From Streptomyces thinghirensis (GTDB taxonomy: Bacteria; Actinomycetota; Actinomycetia; Streptomycetales; Streptomycetaceae), in contig JAKFGP010000019.1 of NCBI GenBank assembly GCA_021502835.1, positions 14,905 to 78,904 on the forward strand: 64,000 bases of DNA, in the 5' to 3' direction. A program made the translations under genes and the position numbers. Below are positions 20,091 through 31,120 of this stretch, one piece after another (position 1 is the first letter of the stretch; each line of letters opens with the position of its first letter). Under the pieces are notes generated by a model, which was given only the letters and a program-made list of their open reading frames with translations, was not told the origin of the DNA and made no database searches.

Positions 20091-21241
20091 ATGCTGGACA
20101 TCGCCGAAGAGCTGAACCGGTGGGTCGAGCAGGGACGCGACTTCGCCGTGGCCACCGTGGTGGCCGTCGGCGGCAGCGCCCCCGCCAGCCCGGCGCCGCC
20201 CTCGCGGTGGACGCCGACGGCACGGCGATCGGCTCGGTCTCCGGCGGCTGTGTGGAGGGGGCCGTGTACGAGCTGTGCCGGCAGGCGCTGGACGACGGCG
20301 AAACCGTCCTGGAGCGCTTCGGCTACAGCGACGAGGACGCCTTCGCCGTGGGCCTGACCTGCGGCGGCGTCATCGACATCCTCGTCACCCCGGTACGGGC
20401 GGACGACCCCGCCCGTCCGGTCCTCGCCACCGCGCTCACCGTCGCCGCGCGAGGAGGCGGCGGCGGTGGCCCGGATCGTGAGCGGACCGGCGGAACTGAC
20501 GGGCCGCGCGCTCGTCGTCCGCCCGGACGGTTCCCACACCGGCGGTTTCGGCGCCCACCCCGAACTGGACCGCACGGTGGCCGCCGAGGCGGGCGCCTTC
20601 CTGGACGCGGGCCGCACCGGCACGCTGGAGATCGGAGAGCAGGGCTCGCGTTGCGGAGCGCCGCTCACACTGTTGATCGAGTCCTCGGTCCCGGCACCCC
20701 GCATGATCGTCTTCGGCGCCATCGACTTCGCCTCGGCGCTGGTCCGCGTCGGCAAGTTCCTCGGCTACCACGTGACGGTGTGCGACGCGCGCCCCGTCTT
20801 CGCGACGAAGGTCCGCTTCCCCGGACGCGGACGAGATCGTCGTCGAGTGGCCCCACGAGTACCTCGGGCGCACCGAGGTCGACGCGCGCACGGTGCTGTG
20901 CGTCCTGACCCACGACGCCAAGTTCGACGTACCACTGCTCGAGCTGGCGCTGCGCCTTCCGGTGGCCTACGTCGGCGCGATGGGCTCCCGCCGCACCCAC
21001 CTCGACCGCAACACCCGCCTGCGCGAGGTCGGCGTGACCGACCTGGAGCTGGCCCGTCTCAGGTCCCCCATCGGCCTCGACCTCGGTGCCCGCACCCCCG
21101 AGGAGACGGCCCTCTCCATCGCCGCCGAGATCGTCGCGGCCCGCCGCCGGTGGCACGGGCGCCTCGCTGACCGGCGCCCACACCCCCATCCACCACGACG
21201 GCCCGACGGCACCGGCCGGCCGCATCGGCTCGGTGGCCTGA
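20091..21241 (+). CDS. XdhC/CoxI-family molybdenum-cofactor maturation protein
   Basis: Accessory protein that sulfurates or inserts the Mo cofactor into xanthine dehydrogenase; it is not part of the active enzyme. N-terminal XdhC domain: VATVVAVGGSAP, then after a frameshift GSVSGGCVEGAVYELCRQAL and AVGLTCGGVIDILV with the conserved CGG. C-terminal Rossmann domain: MIVFGAIDFASALVRVGKFL, DVPLLELALRLPVAYVGAMG and RRTHLDRNTRLREVG, with the signature SPIGLDLGARTPEETALSIA. Frameshifts near 20195, 20455, 20820 and 21165. It follows the permease by 12 bases and closes the purine operon. Confidence 0.88.
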
Positions 21242-21263
21242 GACCCGAGAGCCGTCTCAGGCC
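21235..21263. terminator. Bidirectional terminator spanning two stop codons
   Basis: Perfect 10-bp inverted repeat GGCCTGAGAC / GTCTCAGGCC with a 9-nt loop. The left arm contains the TGA of the XdhC-like gene and the right arm contains the complement of the stop of the convergent exo/endonuclease-family gene. One hairpin therefore probably ends both transcripts. Confidence 0.8.
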
Positions 21264-22146
21264 CCGCCCGATCCCTTCCCCGGCTTCCGTGACAGCGAGA
21301 CGTCCGCGACCACCGGCCGGTGATCCGAGGTCACCGGCTCGTCCGGCACCGAGGCGCCGTGCACCCGCACGCCCCTTGCCCACGGCCACGTAGTCGATCC
21401 GCTTCACGGGCGCCGCGGCCGGATACGTGCCGCCGGTGCCCGTGCCGGCGTCGCGCAGGTCGGCCCACAGCGGTCGCAGTTCGGGGGCCGCGGGCTCGGC
21501 GTTGAAGTCGCCGAGCAGCACCTGCCGTGCCCCCGGCAGCGCCGCCCGCTCCCGATGCCATGATCCGTCGGGTGTCGGCGACCTGCGCCTCCTGACCGCC
21601 GGGTCGGAGCGGTAGTCGAGGTGGGTGACGAACACCTGGACCGGCACCCCGCGCACCTTCAGTGTGACCTCGCCGAACCCGGGCGCGGGCGCCGGCACCG
21701 GGTTCTCGTCCTGGGTGGACAGTCGCGTGATCTCGTGATTCGTCGCGGAACGGATCGGGAATCGGGACAGCACCGCCACGCCGTACTCGCGCCGCGGGCT
21801 CCCGGCCTCCACGGGGTCGAGGCTGTAGATCGGCGCGAACGACACCCGCATGCCGAGCCGCCGCGCCAAGCTCCTCGGCGACGTCGAGTCCCTGACTGCG
21901 CGACCCCCAGTGCACGTCGACCTCCTGGAGGCCGATCACATCGGCGTCGGGGGCACGCAGCGCGGCGGCCTGCCGGTCGAGGTCGAAGACGCCGTCCGAC
22001 CCCATTCCGGCATGGACGTTGTACGTGGCGACGCGCAGCGGGACGGAGGTGCCCCGGTCGGCGGAGGCGGCCGGTGCCGCCACCGCCAGGCTCAACAGGG
22101 CACCGGCTACGGACAGTTGGACGAGAGTGCGCGCTCTGGCAGACAT
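21257..22146 (-). CDS. Secreted endonuclease/exonuclease/phosphatase-family protein
   Basis: Metal-dependent phosphodiesterase fold (EEP superfamily). ATG at 22146 begins a signal peptide (MSARARTLVQLSVAGALLSL, then AVAAPAASA). The catalytic motifs follow: VATYNVHAG (Asn ligand), DVIGLQEVDVHWG (Glu metal ligand), VFVTHLDYRSD (catalytic His/Asp), VLLGDFNAEP (GDFN motif) and, after a frameshift, TSDHRPVVADV with the final SDH motif. All active-site residues are present. Substrate may be nucleic acid, a sphingomyelin-like lipid or an inositol phosphate; the sequence does not decide. Frameshifts near 21290-21380, 21575 and 21865. Confidence 0.82.
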
Positions 22147-22232
22147 GCCGGCACGGTACGCGGGAAACGCCCGGGGCGTGGCGTACGACGCGATTCCGTC
22201 CGCGACCCGTACCTCGTGCAGCAATCCGTGGT

Positions 22233-22672
22233 TCACGGACGCCGCAGGAGCCGGTTGACCGCGCGGCCGAAGACGTACCGCCCCGCGCGGCCCAGGACGC
22301 CGTCGAAGACGGACGGCAGCGGGCGGACGCGCAGATCCTCGCGCCACAGCACGCGGGTCCGGCCGCCGGGGCCCGGGTGGACCTCGATCTCCGCCCAGCC
22401 CCTCACCAGCCGGCCGCGTTTCTCCAGCCGGCACCGGCCGGGGTGTCGTCCCGAGGCGGCTCCCAGACGGTCACCTCCATCCTGTCGTCGAAGGCGAGCG
22501 GGCCGGCACCCGTGCGGGCCACGATCCACCGTGCCCCGGCGGGTGGGGCCGGGCGTGCTGACGCTGACCGGGTCGGCGGCACGGCGTCGCCGTGCCGCCG
22601 CCATTCGGTGAGCCGGCGCCAGGCCTCGTCCAGCGGGAGCGGGGCGGTGCGTTCGAGCGAGAAGGTGACCAC
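22233..22672 (-). CDS. SRPBCC-family (START/polyketide-cyclase-like) protein
   Basis: Small cytoplasmic protein of the SRPBCC hydrophobic-pocket fold. It starts VTFSLERTAPLPLDEAWRRL, the typical first strand and helix, and continues through LAFDDRMEVTVWEPP and VRGWAEIEVHPGPGGRTRVL. The C-terminal helix is GVLGRAGRYVFGRAVNRLLR. GTG at 22672 is the likely start. Four short frameshifts lie between 22430 and 22570. Members bind lipids or polyketides or act as polyketide cyclases, but the ligand cannot be read from sequence. It is divergent from the epimerase gene. Confidence 0.7.
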
Positions 22673-22847
22673 GGGACGATCGTAGGCAACCGGCCGTGCG
22701 TGACCAGCGATGGACCTGCCCGGCTCGGCCTTGCCGAGGGCCGGCAGCCGGTTCCCAGTGCCAATCGAATGCAGGTTCGAGGTAGTGGTGGTGCTCACCG
22801 GGTTACTCAGCCGACACGCAAGTGACGGTGAGAGAGAGGAGGACCCC

Positions 22848-23847
<1,000 letters not shown>

Positions 23848-24029
23848 GCATCCCGGCGGTTGAGGCACGCTCTCGTCACGGTGAGTGATTTGTGCGCTCA
23901 TTTCTGGAATTCGAGTTGGCTCCAAGTGTTTGAGGCAGCCGCACCGCGGGACCCGCGAGCCGAGAGAGACCCAGAACTACCAGAGAGACCGAGCAACACC
24001 CACGAGCCGCCCGGGACAGGCGCACCCCC
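23848..24029. promoter_or_regulatory. Probable promoter region of the glycan operon
   Basis: 182 bases between the epimerase gene and the carbamoyltransferase gene, with AT-enriched sequence at 23885-23935. All ten genes after it, to 35830, overlap or nearly overlap, so this is the only good candidate for the main operon promoter. No specific operator is recognised. Confidence 0.4.
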
Positions 24030-25675
24030 ATGCGCATCCTTGGTATCAACGCCCTGTTCCACGACCCGGCCGCCGCACTCGTCGTCGACGGCCGGACCGT
24101 TGCGGCCGCCGAGGAAGAGCGCTTCAGCCGCCGCAAGCACGGCAAGCGCCCGGTGCCCTTCTCCGCGTGGGAGGTACCGGAACTGTCGGCGCGGTGGTGC
24201 CTGGAACACACCGGGGTGCGGCCCGGGGAACTGGACGCCGTCGCGTACTCCTTCGACCCCAAGCTCGCCCGGCCCGCCCGGGACATGGGCCTGGACGACC
24301 CCTGGGACCCGCTGCGGCTGGAGTACGCCCGCCGCGCCCCCGAGTTCCTCGCCGAGGCGCTGCCCGGACTCGACCCCGACCAGGTCATCTTCGTCCCGCA
24401 CCACGTGGCGCACGCCACCTCCGCCGGAGCCGGCCTCACCGCACCCCGACAACGACGTCCTCGTCCTCGACGGACGCGGCGAGTCCGCCTCCCACCTGGC
24501 CGGCCGCTACCGCGACGGCAAGCTCGACACCCTCGCCACGCAGGCGCTCCCGCACTCGCTCGGCCTGGTCTACGAGGAACTGACCGAGCACCTCGGCTTC
24601 CTGCGCAGCAGCGACGAGTACAAGGTGATGGCCCTCGCCTCCTACGGCACCCCCCGCCACCTCGACCGCCTGCGCGAGCACTATCCACGCAACCGGCGAC
24701 GGCGGCTTCCGCGCCCACGGCGTCGACTGGGCGGCCCCCCCTCGCCCCGGCCCGCGCCAAGGGCGAGGACTGGACGAAGGACCACGCCGACCTCGCCGCG
24801 AGCACCCAGGCCGTACTGGAGGAACTGCTCCTCGAACTCGTCCACTGGCTGCACCGCGGGGCCGGGGGAGAGGCCCTGACCATGGCGGGAGGCGTCGCGC
24901 TCAACTGCGTCGCCAACTCGAGGATCGCCGCCAGTGGCCCGTACCGGCACATGTGGGTGCAGCCCGCCGCCGGTGACGCGGGCACGGCCCTCGGCAGCGC
25001 CCTGCACGTCGCCGCCGCCCAGGAGGGCACCCGCTCCCGAGCCCATGCCCGGCGCCGACCTCGGCCGCGGCTGGAGCGACGAGGAGATCCGCGCCTGGCT
25101 GGAGACCGCCGCGATCCCCTACGAGGAGCCGGACGACATCGCCGAGACGGTCGCCGAGGAACTGGCCCGGGACGGCGTCGTCGCCTGGTTCCAGGGACGC
25201 AGCGAGTTTGAGCCGCGCGCCCTCTCGGCCACCGCCCCTGATGGCCCACCCGGGCCGCGCCGAGAACCTGGAGCGGCTCAACCACGTCAAGGGCCGCGAG
25301 GAGTTCCGCCCCGTCGCGCCGATGGTGCTGGCCGACCGCGCCGCCGACATCTTCACCGGCCGATCCCCAGCCCGTACATGCTCTTCGTGCACGACGTCGC
25401 CGCCGCCTGGCGCGACCGCATCCCCGTCGTGCACGTCGACGGCACCGCCCGCATCCAGACCGTGGAGGAGCGCCGCGAGCCGCTCGTCGCGCAGATGCTG
25501 AACGCCTTCGAACGGCGCACCGGACCGCCCGTCGTGGTCAACACCAGCCTCAACACCGCCGGGCGCCCCATGGTCGACGACCCGCGCGACGCGCTGGAGT
25601 GCTTCGGCTCCGCACCCGTGGACCTGCTGGCCATCGGCCCGTTCGCGGTGCGCCGGGGGAGGCGCGTTCGCATGA
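24030..25675 (+). CDS. NodU/CmcH/TobZ-family carbamoyltransferase
   Basis: Enzyme that transfers a carbamoyl group from carbamoyl phosphate, via carbamoyl-AMP, to a hydroxyl of a sugar or glycan. ATG 24030 gives MRILGINALFHDPAAALVVD, the ASKHA-fold start. Family motifs follow: EEERFSRRKHGKRP, VIFVPHHVAHATSAG with its catalytic His pair, GGVALNCVANSRI, VQPAAGDAGTALGSALHVAA and, in the C-terminal YrdC-like ATP domain, PYMLFVHDVA and PPVVVNTSLNTAGRP. About 548 residues, usual length. Frameshifts near 24440, 24690, 25030, 25235 and 25365. Its stop overlaps the next start. In this operon the acceptor is probably a glycan sugar. Confidence 0.88.
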
Positions 25676-26707
25676 GCGGCGCTCCCTCGACCGGCGGCCC
25701 CATGACCGGCTACGCCGTGGTCGTCCCCACCCTCGTGCGCGACACGCTGGCCGACTGCCTGGCCGCGCTGGCCGCCGCGACCGGGCCCGGCCCCGACGAG
25801 ATCATCCTCGTCGACGACCGGCCCGGCCCGGACGCCGACCCGGACGCCCTGGAACACCCTGACCGTCCTCGGCGACCTGCGCGAGCGCGCGGTGGTGCTG
25901 CGCAGCGGGGGCCGGGGCCCCCCGCCGCCGCCCGCAACACCGGCATCCGCGCGGTCACCTCGCCCTGGACCGCCTTCCTCGACGACGACGTGCAGGTCGG
26001 CCCGCACTGGTGCGACCAACTGGTCCAGGACCTCGCCGAGGCGGCCCCGACACCGGTGCCGTGCAGGGCGTGATCGCCGTGCCGCTGCCCGGCGAGCGCC
26101 GCCCCACCGACTGGGAGCGTGGCACCGCCGGTCTCGCACGGGCCCAGTGGATCACCGCCGACATGGCCTACCGCACGGACGTGCTCAAGCAGGTCGACGG
26201 CTTCGACGAACGCTTCACCCGCGCCTTCCGCGAGGACGCCGACCTCGCGCTGCGCGTCCTCGACGCGGGCTGGCGCATCCGGCGGGGCCGCCGCACCACC
26301 CGCCACCCCGTCCGCGACGCCTCCCGCTGGGCCTCCCTGAAGCAGCAGCGGGGCAACGCCGACGACGCCCTGATGCTGCGGCTGCACGGCCCCGACTGGT
26401 GGGCCAAGGCGGTGGCGCCCAAGGGGCCGGATCCGACGCCACGCGGCGATCACCGCCGCCGGCGCGGCCGCCCTCGCCCTCGCCGCCGCCGGCCGGCTCC
26501 CGCGCCGCCGCGGTCGCCGGGCTCGGGTGGGCCGCGGGCACCGCCGAGTTCGCCTGGGCCCGCATCACTCCCGGCCCGGGCACCGCCACGAGGTCACGAC
26601 CATGCTGGTCACCAGCGCGCTCATCCCGCCCGCCGCGACCTGGCACCGGCTGAGCGGAATGTGGCGGCACCGCCGCGCCCCCGCCTGGCGGGGAGGTGGC
26701 CGCATGA
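25672..26707 (+). CDS. Family 2 glycosyltransferase
   Basis: Cytoplasmic GT-A inverting glycosyltransferase. Nucleotide-binding start: YAVVVPTLVRDTLADCLAAL with DEIILVDDRPGP. The metal-binding DxD motif is in PWTAFLDDDVQVGPHWC. The acceptor-site ED motif appears as RAFREDADLALRVLDAGWRI. A hydrophobic stretch after residue 250 (AAITAAGAAALALAAAGRLP, then AVAGLGWAAGTAEFAW) looks membrane-associated. ATG 25672 overlaps the stop of the carbamoyltransferase (ATGA). Frameshifts near 25860, 25910, 26050, 26430 and 26590. Sugar and acceptor unknown. Confidence 0.85.
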
Positions 26708-27351
26708 GCCCCGTCAAGGCCGTGCTCTTCGACCGCGACGGCACCCTCGTCCACGACGTCCCCTACAACGGCGACCCCGAGCGGGTCCGGCCGGTGGAGG
26801 GAGCCCGTGAGGCGGTCGCGCTGCTGCGCGCGCACGACATCCGCACCGGCGTCGTCACCAACCAGTCCGGCGTAGCCCGCGGCCTCATCAGCGACGCCGA
26901 CGTCCGCCACGTCAACCGGCGGATCGACGACCTCGTCGGCCCCTTCGACGTCTGGGCGATCTGCCCGCACGGCCCCGACGACGGCTGCCACTGCCGCAAG
27001 CCGCAGCCCGGCCTGGTCCTCTGGGCGGCCGGACGCGTCTGCACCGCCCCCCGCCGACTGCGTCGTCATCGGCGACATCGGCGCCGACACGGAGGCCGCC
27101 GAACGCGCGGGCGCCCACGGCATCCTCGTCCCCAACGCGCAGACCCGCCCGGAGGAGACGGCCACCGCGCCCATGTCGCACCGGACCTGCTGACCGCCGT
27201 ACGGGCGGTACTCGCGGGCCCGCCCAAGGGCCGGATCCTCGCGGACGAACGGCCCATCGGCGCGGCCTTCCGGACCCGGACGGCACCCGTCCGCGCTCCC
27301 GAGGCGGCCCCGTCACATGCCGCCGCAGAAACCCGCGGGAGGCCGCGATGA
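26704..27351 (+). CDS. gmhB: D-glycero-D-manno-heptose 1,7-bisphosphate 7-phosphatase
   Basis: HAD-superfamily phosphatase that removes the 7-phosphate from heptose bisphosphate during ADP-heptose synthesis. Motif I is AVLFDRDGTLV with its two aspartates, followed by a typical GmhB loop (VHDVPYNGDPERVRPVEGAR). Motif II is VVTNQSGVARGL, the four-residue zinc-site region is ICPHGPDDGCHCRKPQPGL (GmhB signature), and motif III/IV is CVVIGDIGADTEAAERAGA. A frameshift near 27040 and another near 27160 break the frame. The 45-residue C-terminal tail is extra. It overlaps neighbours by four bases on both sides. GmhA and HldE are in the same operon. Confidence 0.88.
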   Translation: MSPVKAVLFDRDGTLVHDVPYNGDPERVRPVEGAREAVALLRAHDIRTGVVTNQSGVARGLISDADVRHVNRRIDDLVGPFDVWAICPHGPDDGCHCRKPQPGLVLWAAGRVCTAPRRLRRHRRHRRRHGGRRTRGRPRHPRPQRADPPGGDGHRAHVAPDLLTAVRAVLAGPPKGRILADERPIGAAFRTRTAPVRAPEAAPSHAAAETRGRPR

Positions 27352-28339
27352 AGGCACTCGTCACCCGGCTCGACAGCTTCGGCGACGTACTGCTCGCCGG
27401 ACCCGCCGTGCGGGCCGTGGCCGCCCGGGCCGACCACGTCACCATGTTGTGCGGATCGCGCGGCGCGCCCCGCCGCCCGCCTGCTGCCCGGCGTGGACGA
27501 GGTGCTGGTGTGGGACGCGCCGTGGGGCGGGTTCCAGCCGCCCGACGTGAGCCGGGCGGACATCGACGCGCTGGTGGACCGGATCGACGCCGACACCGCG
27601 CTGATCCTCACCTCCTTCCACCAGTCGCCGCTGCCCACCGCCCTGGTCCTGCGCCTGGCCGGCGTCCGGCACATCGCCGCGGACAGCGTGGACTACCCCG
27701 GCTCCCTCCTCGACCTGCGCCACCAGCGGGCCCCGCACGCCCACGAGGCCGAGGCGGCGCTCGACCTCGCCGAGGCGGCCGGGTTCCCCCGCCCCGACGA
27801 CGGCCGGCTGCGCGTGCGCACGCCGCCCCGCGCCGACGCGCTGACCGGCCCCGGCCCCTACGTCGTGCTGCACCCGGGCGCCAGCGTCCCCGCCCGCGCC
27901 TGGAGCCGCGAACGCGCAGCCGAGGCCGTGCGCGAACTCGCCGCCGCCGGGCACCGCGTGCTGGTCACCGGCGGCCCCGACGAACGCGACCTCACCGCGT
28001 ACGTCGCGGGCGGACACGGCACCGACCTCGGCGGCCGCACCGAGGCCCCGGAACTGTCCGGCGTCCTCGCGGGCGCCGCCGTCGTCGTCACCGGCAACAC
28101 CGCGCCCGCCCACCTCGCCGCCGCCGTCGGCACCCCGGTCGTGTCCCTGTTCGCGCCCGTCGTACCGGCCGAGCGCTGGCGGCCGTACGGCGTCCCGTAC
28201 GTCCTGCTCGGCGACCAGGACGCGCCCCTGCGCGGACAGCCGGGCCCGGGACTGCCCCGTCCCCGGCCATCCCTGCCTGAACACCGTCACGGCCACCGAC
28301 GTGGCGGCCGCCGTCGAGAAACTCCTGGGGGAGGCATGA
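27348..28339 (+). CDS. Family 9 (heptosyltransferase-like) glycosyltransferase
   Basis: GT9 enzyme, related to LPS heptosyltransferases that use ADP-heptose. It begins MKALVTRLDSFGDVLLAGPA, the GT9 N-terminal fold, and has VVLHPGASVPARAWSRERAA and the GT9 signature VVVTGNTAPAHLAAAVGTPV (seen in true family members as D-T-G/S-x-H). LVTGGPDERDL precedes it. About 330 residues. Frameshifts near 27470 and 28240. In E. coli, WaaC/WaaF are the classic relatives; here a different polymer must be the acceptor because Streptomyces lacks LPS. Its start overlaps gmhB. Confidence 0.88.
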
Positions 28340-29289
28340 GGATCCTCATCTGGCACGTGCACGGGTCGTGGACCACGGCCTTCGTGCAGGGCCCGCACAC
28401 CTACCTCGTCCCCGTCACCCCGGACCGCGGACCCGACGGCCTCGGCCGCGCCCACACCTGGGACTGGCCCGACTCCGTGGTGGAAGTGCCGCCGGAGCGG
28501 CTGCGGGACGAGCACATCGACCTCGTGATCATCCAGCGCCCGCACGAACTCGCCCTGGTCGACGAGTGGCTCGGCCGCCGCCCCCCGCTGGTGTACCTGG
28601 AGCACAACGCCCCCGACGGGAACGTGCCCGACACCCGCCACCCCGCCGCGGACCTCCCCGACGTCACCACCCTCGTCCACGTCACCCACTTCAACCGGCT
28701 GGATGTGGGACGCGGGTCCGAGGGAGACGACGGTCGTCGAACACGGCATCGTCGACCCGGGCCACCGCTGGACCGGTGAGCTGGACCGGGCCGCCGTAGT
28801 CGTCAACGAGCCGATCCGGCGCGGGCGCACGACCGGGACCGACCTGCTCCCCGCCTCTCCGCGCCGCCCCGCTCGACGTCTTCGGCATGCGCACCGAGGG
28901 GCTCGCCGAGCACATCGGCGTCGACCCCGAACGCTGCCGCACACAGGACGTCCCCCAGAGCGACCTGCACACCGAACTGGCCCGCCGCCGCGTCTACGTC
29001 CACCCCGTCCGCTGGACCTCCCCTCGGCCTGTCCCTCCTGGAGGCCATGCACCTCGGCATGCCCGTGGTCGCCCTGGCCACCACCGAGGTGACCGAGGCA
29101 GTGCCCCCCGGCGCCGGAGTGGTCTCCAACCGCATCGACGTACTGACCGACGCCGTACGCGACTTCCTCGCCGACCCGCCGCACGCGCGGACGGTCGGCG
29201 ACGGAGCCCGTGCGGCGGCCCTGTCCCGCTATGGGCTGTCCCGCTTCCTGGACGACTGGGAGCGGCTGCTGAAGGAGGTGACCCGATGA
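28336..29289 (+). CDS. Glycosyltransferase (GT-B, GT1/GT4-like)
   Basis: GT-B glycosyltransferase of about 317 residues. It begins MRILIWHVHGSWTTAFVQGP and has a short acceptor domain (IDLVIIQRPHELALVDEWLG, PLVYLEHNAPDG). The donor-binding domain contains, after frameshifts, LHTELARRRVYVHPVR and GLSLLEAMHLGMPVVALATT, the E-x7-E-like GT4 motif. The C-terminus is SRFLDDWERLLKEV. Four frameshifts near 28705, 28855, 29025 and in between. Sugar specificity cannot be read. It overlaps both neighbours by ATGA. Confidence 0.82.
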
Positions 29290-30502
29290 GGATCGCCATG
29301 GTGTCCGAGCACGCGAGCCCCCTCGCCGCGCTCGGCGGCGTCGACGCCGGTGGACAGAACGTCTACGTGGCCCGTCTCACCGAGGAGTTGGCCAAGCGCG
29401 GCCACGACGTCACGGTCTACACCCGACGGGACGCCACCGGTCTGCCCGACCGGGTGCCGCTGCCCGGCGGCGCGGTCGTCGAGCACGTGCCGGCCGGACC
29501 GCCGCGGTCGTGCCCAAGGACGAACTGTTCCCGCACATGCCCGCCTTCGGCGCACACCTGGCCCGCGCCTGGGCCCGGGAGACGCCCGACGTGGTGCACG
29601 CCCACTTCTGGATGTCCGGCATGGCCTCCCAGATCGGCGCCCGGCCGCACGGCGTCCCCCCCGTGCAGACCTTCCACGCCCTCGGCACCGTCAAGCGGCG
29701 CCACCAGGGCATGCGGGACACCAGCCCGTACGAGCGCATCGGCATCGAACGGCAGCTGGGCCGCGCCTGCGAACGGGTCCTGGCCACCTGCACCGACGAG
29801 GTCGTCGAACTCGGCGACATGGGCGTGCCGCCCCGGCAGGTGTCCGTCGTCCCCTGCGGTGTGGACGCCGAACACTTCCACCCCACCGCCGACACCGGCC
29901 GCACCCCGGCCCGACGGCAGCGGCACCGCCTGCTCGCCTGCGGCCGGCTCGTGCCCCGCAAGGGCTACGACCAGGCCATCCGCGCCCTGGCCCAGGTCCC
30001 CGACACCGAACTCCTCATCGCGGGTGGCCCGCCCGCCGGCGGCCTCGACGCCGACCCCGAGGCCCAGCGGCTGACCGCGCTCGCCCGCCGCACCGGCGTC
30101 GCCGACCGGGTCCGGCTGCTCGGCGCGGTCGACCCCGAGGACATGCCCGCCCTGCTCCGCAGCGCCGACCTGGTGCTGTGCACCCCGGTGTACGAGCCCT
30201 TCGGCATCGTGCCGCTGGAGGCGATGGCCTGCGGCGTGCCCGTCCTCGCCACCGACGTCGGCGGCCACCGCGACTCCGTGTCCGACGGGACGACGGGCCG
30301 CCTGGTCACCCGCAGGACCCCGAGGCCATCGCGGACGCCGCCCGCGAACTCCTCGCCGACGAACGGCTGCGCCGCCAGTACGGCAGGAACGGCCGCGAAC
30401 GCGTCCTGCGGCACTACACCTGGGCGCGCGTCGCCGACGGCGCGGAACAGGTGTACCGCCTGACCCTCGCCGACCACGCACTGTCCGAAGGAGGTGGCGT
30501 GA
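29286..30502 (+). CDS. Family 4 glycosyltransferase
   Basis: Retaining GT-B glycosyltransferase. The N-terminal domain begins MRIAMVSEHASPLAALGGVD with the glycine-rich GGQNVYVARLTEELAKRGHD. The linker is TPDVVHAHFWMSGMASQIGA and then QTFHALGTVKRRHQG. The C-terminal donor site holds LLACGRLVPRKGYDQAIRAL, VRLLGAVDPEDMPALLRSAD and the E-x7-E motif in YEPFGIVPLEAMACGVPVLA. The layout resembles sucrose-phosphate-synthase or MshA-type enzymes. About 405 residues. Frameshifts near 29500, 30320 and at the end near 30485. TGA overlaps the ATG of gmhA. Confidence 0.88.
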
Positions 30503-31112
30503 TGACCGTGCACCCGCCCGTCGTAGGGCACTGTGACGAACTCCAGGAGGCGCTGGGGGCGTTCCGCGCTTCCGCGCACATCACCGAACGCTGGGGTTCG
30601 CGGCTCTGCCGCCGTCCTCTCCGGCGGCGGCCGGCTGCTGGCGCGCGGGCAACGGCGGCAGCGCCGCCCAGGCGCAGCACCTGACCGCCGAACTCGTCGG
30701 CCGCTACCGCGACGACCGCCCGCCGTTCTCCGCCATCGCCCTGCACGCCGACACGTCGTCCACGACCGCCATCGCCAACGACTACGGCGTCGACGAGGTG
30801 TTCGCCCGCCAGGTCCGCGCCCACGGCCGCGACGGCGACGTGCTGATGCTGCTGTCCACCAGCGGCGCCAGCGCCAACCTGCTCTCCGCGGCCGACGCCG
30901 CCCGCGCGGCCGGCGTGCACGTGTGGGCACTCACCGGCTGCGAGCCCAACCCGCTCATGGCGGGCAGCGACGAGTCCCTGTGCGTGGCAGCCCCCTCGAC
31001 GGCCACCGTCCAGGAGATCCACCTGGTCGCCGTGCACATGATCTGCGCGGCCTTCGACGCGGCCCTGGAACGGGGCGTACGGAGCGCGGGTGACAAGGGA
31101 ACGCGGAGGTGA
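30502..31112 (+). CDS. gmhA: Sedoheptulose 7-phosphate isomerase
   Basis: First committed step of ADP-heptose synthesis, converting sedoheptulose 7-phosphate to D-glycero-D-manno-heptose 7-phosphate. SIS-domain protein with GNGGSAAQAQHLTAELVGRY after a frameshift near 30640, DTSSTTAIANDYGVDEVFAR, the phosphate loop LLSTSGASANLLSAADAARA and the GmhA-specific VQEIHLVAVHMICAAFDAAL. About 200 residues, matching the family. ATG 30502 overlaps the previous stop. The first 45 residues are split by frameshifts. It is followed by hldE. Confidence 0.88.
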
Positions 31113-31120
31113 CGGTACGC

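Noticed and set aside
14501..21241. xdh genes as pseudogenes
   Set aside because: Frameshifts are many, but every catalytic and cofactor motif is retained and the same error pattern occurs window-wide.
27439..29184. Long minus-strand ORF of 581 codons across the GT9 and GT genes
   Set aside because: It has no recognisable family features and lies entirely opposite well-supported glycosyltransferase genes. Long antisense frames are expected at this GC content.
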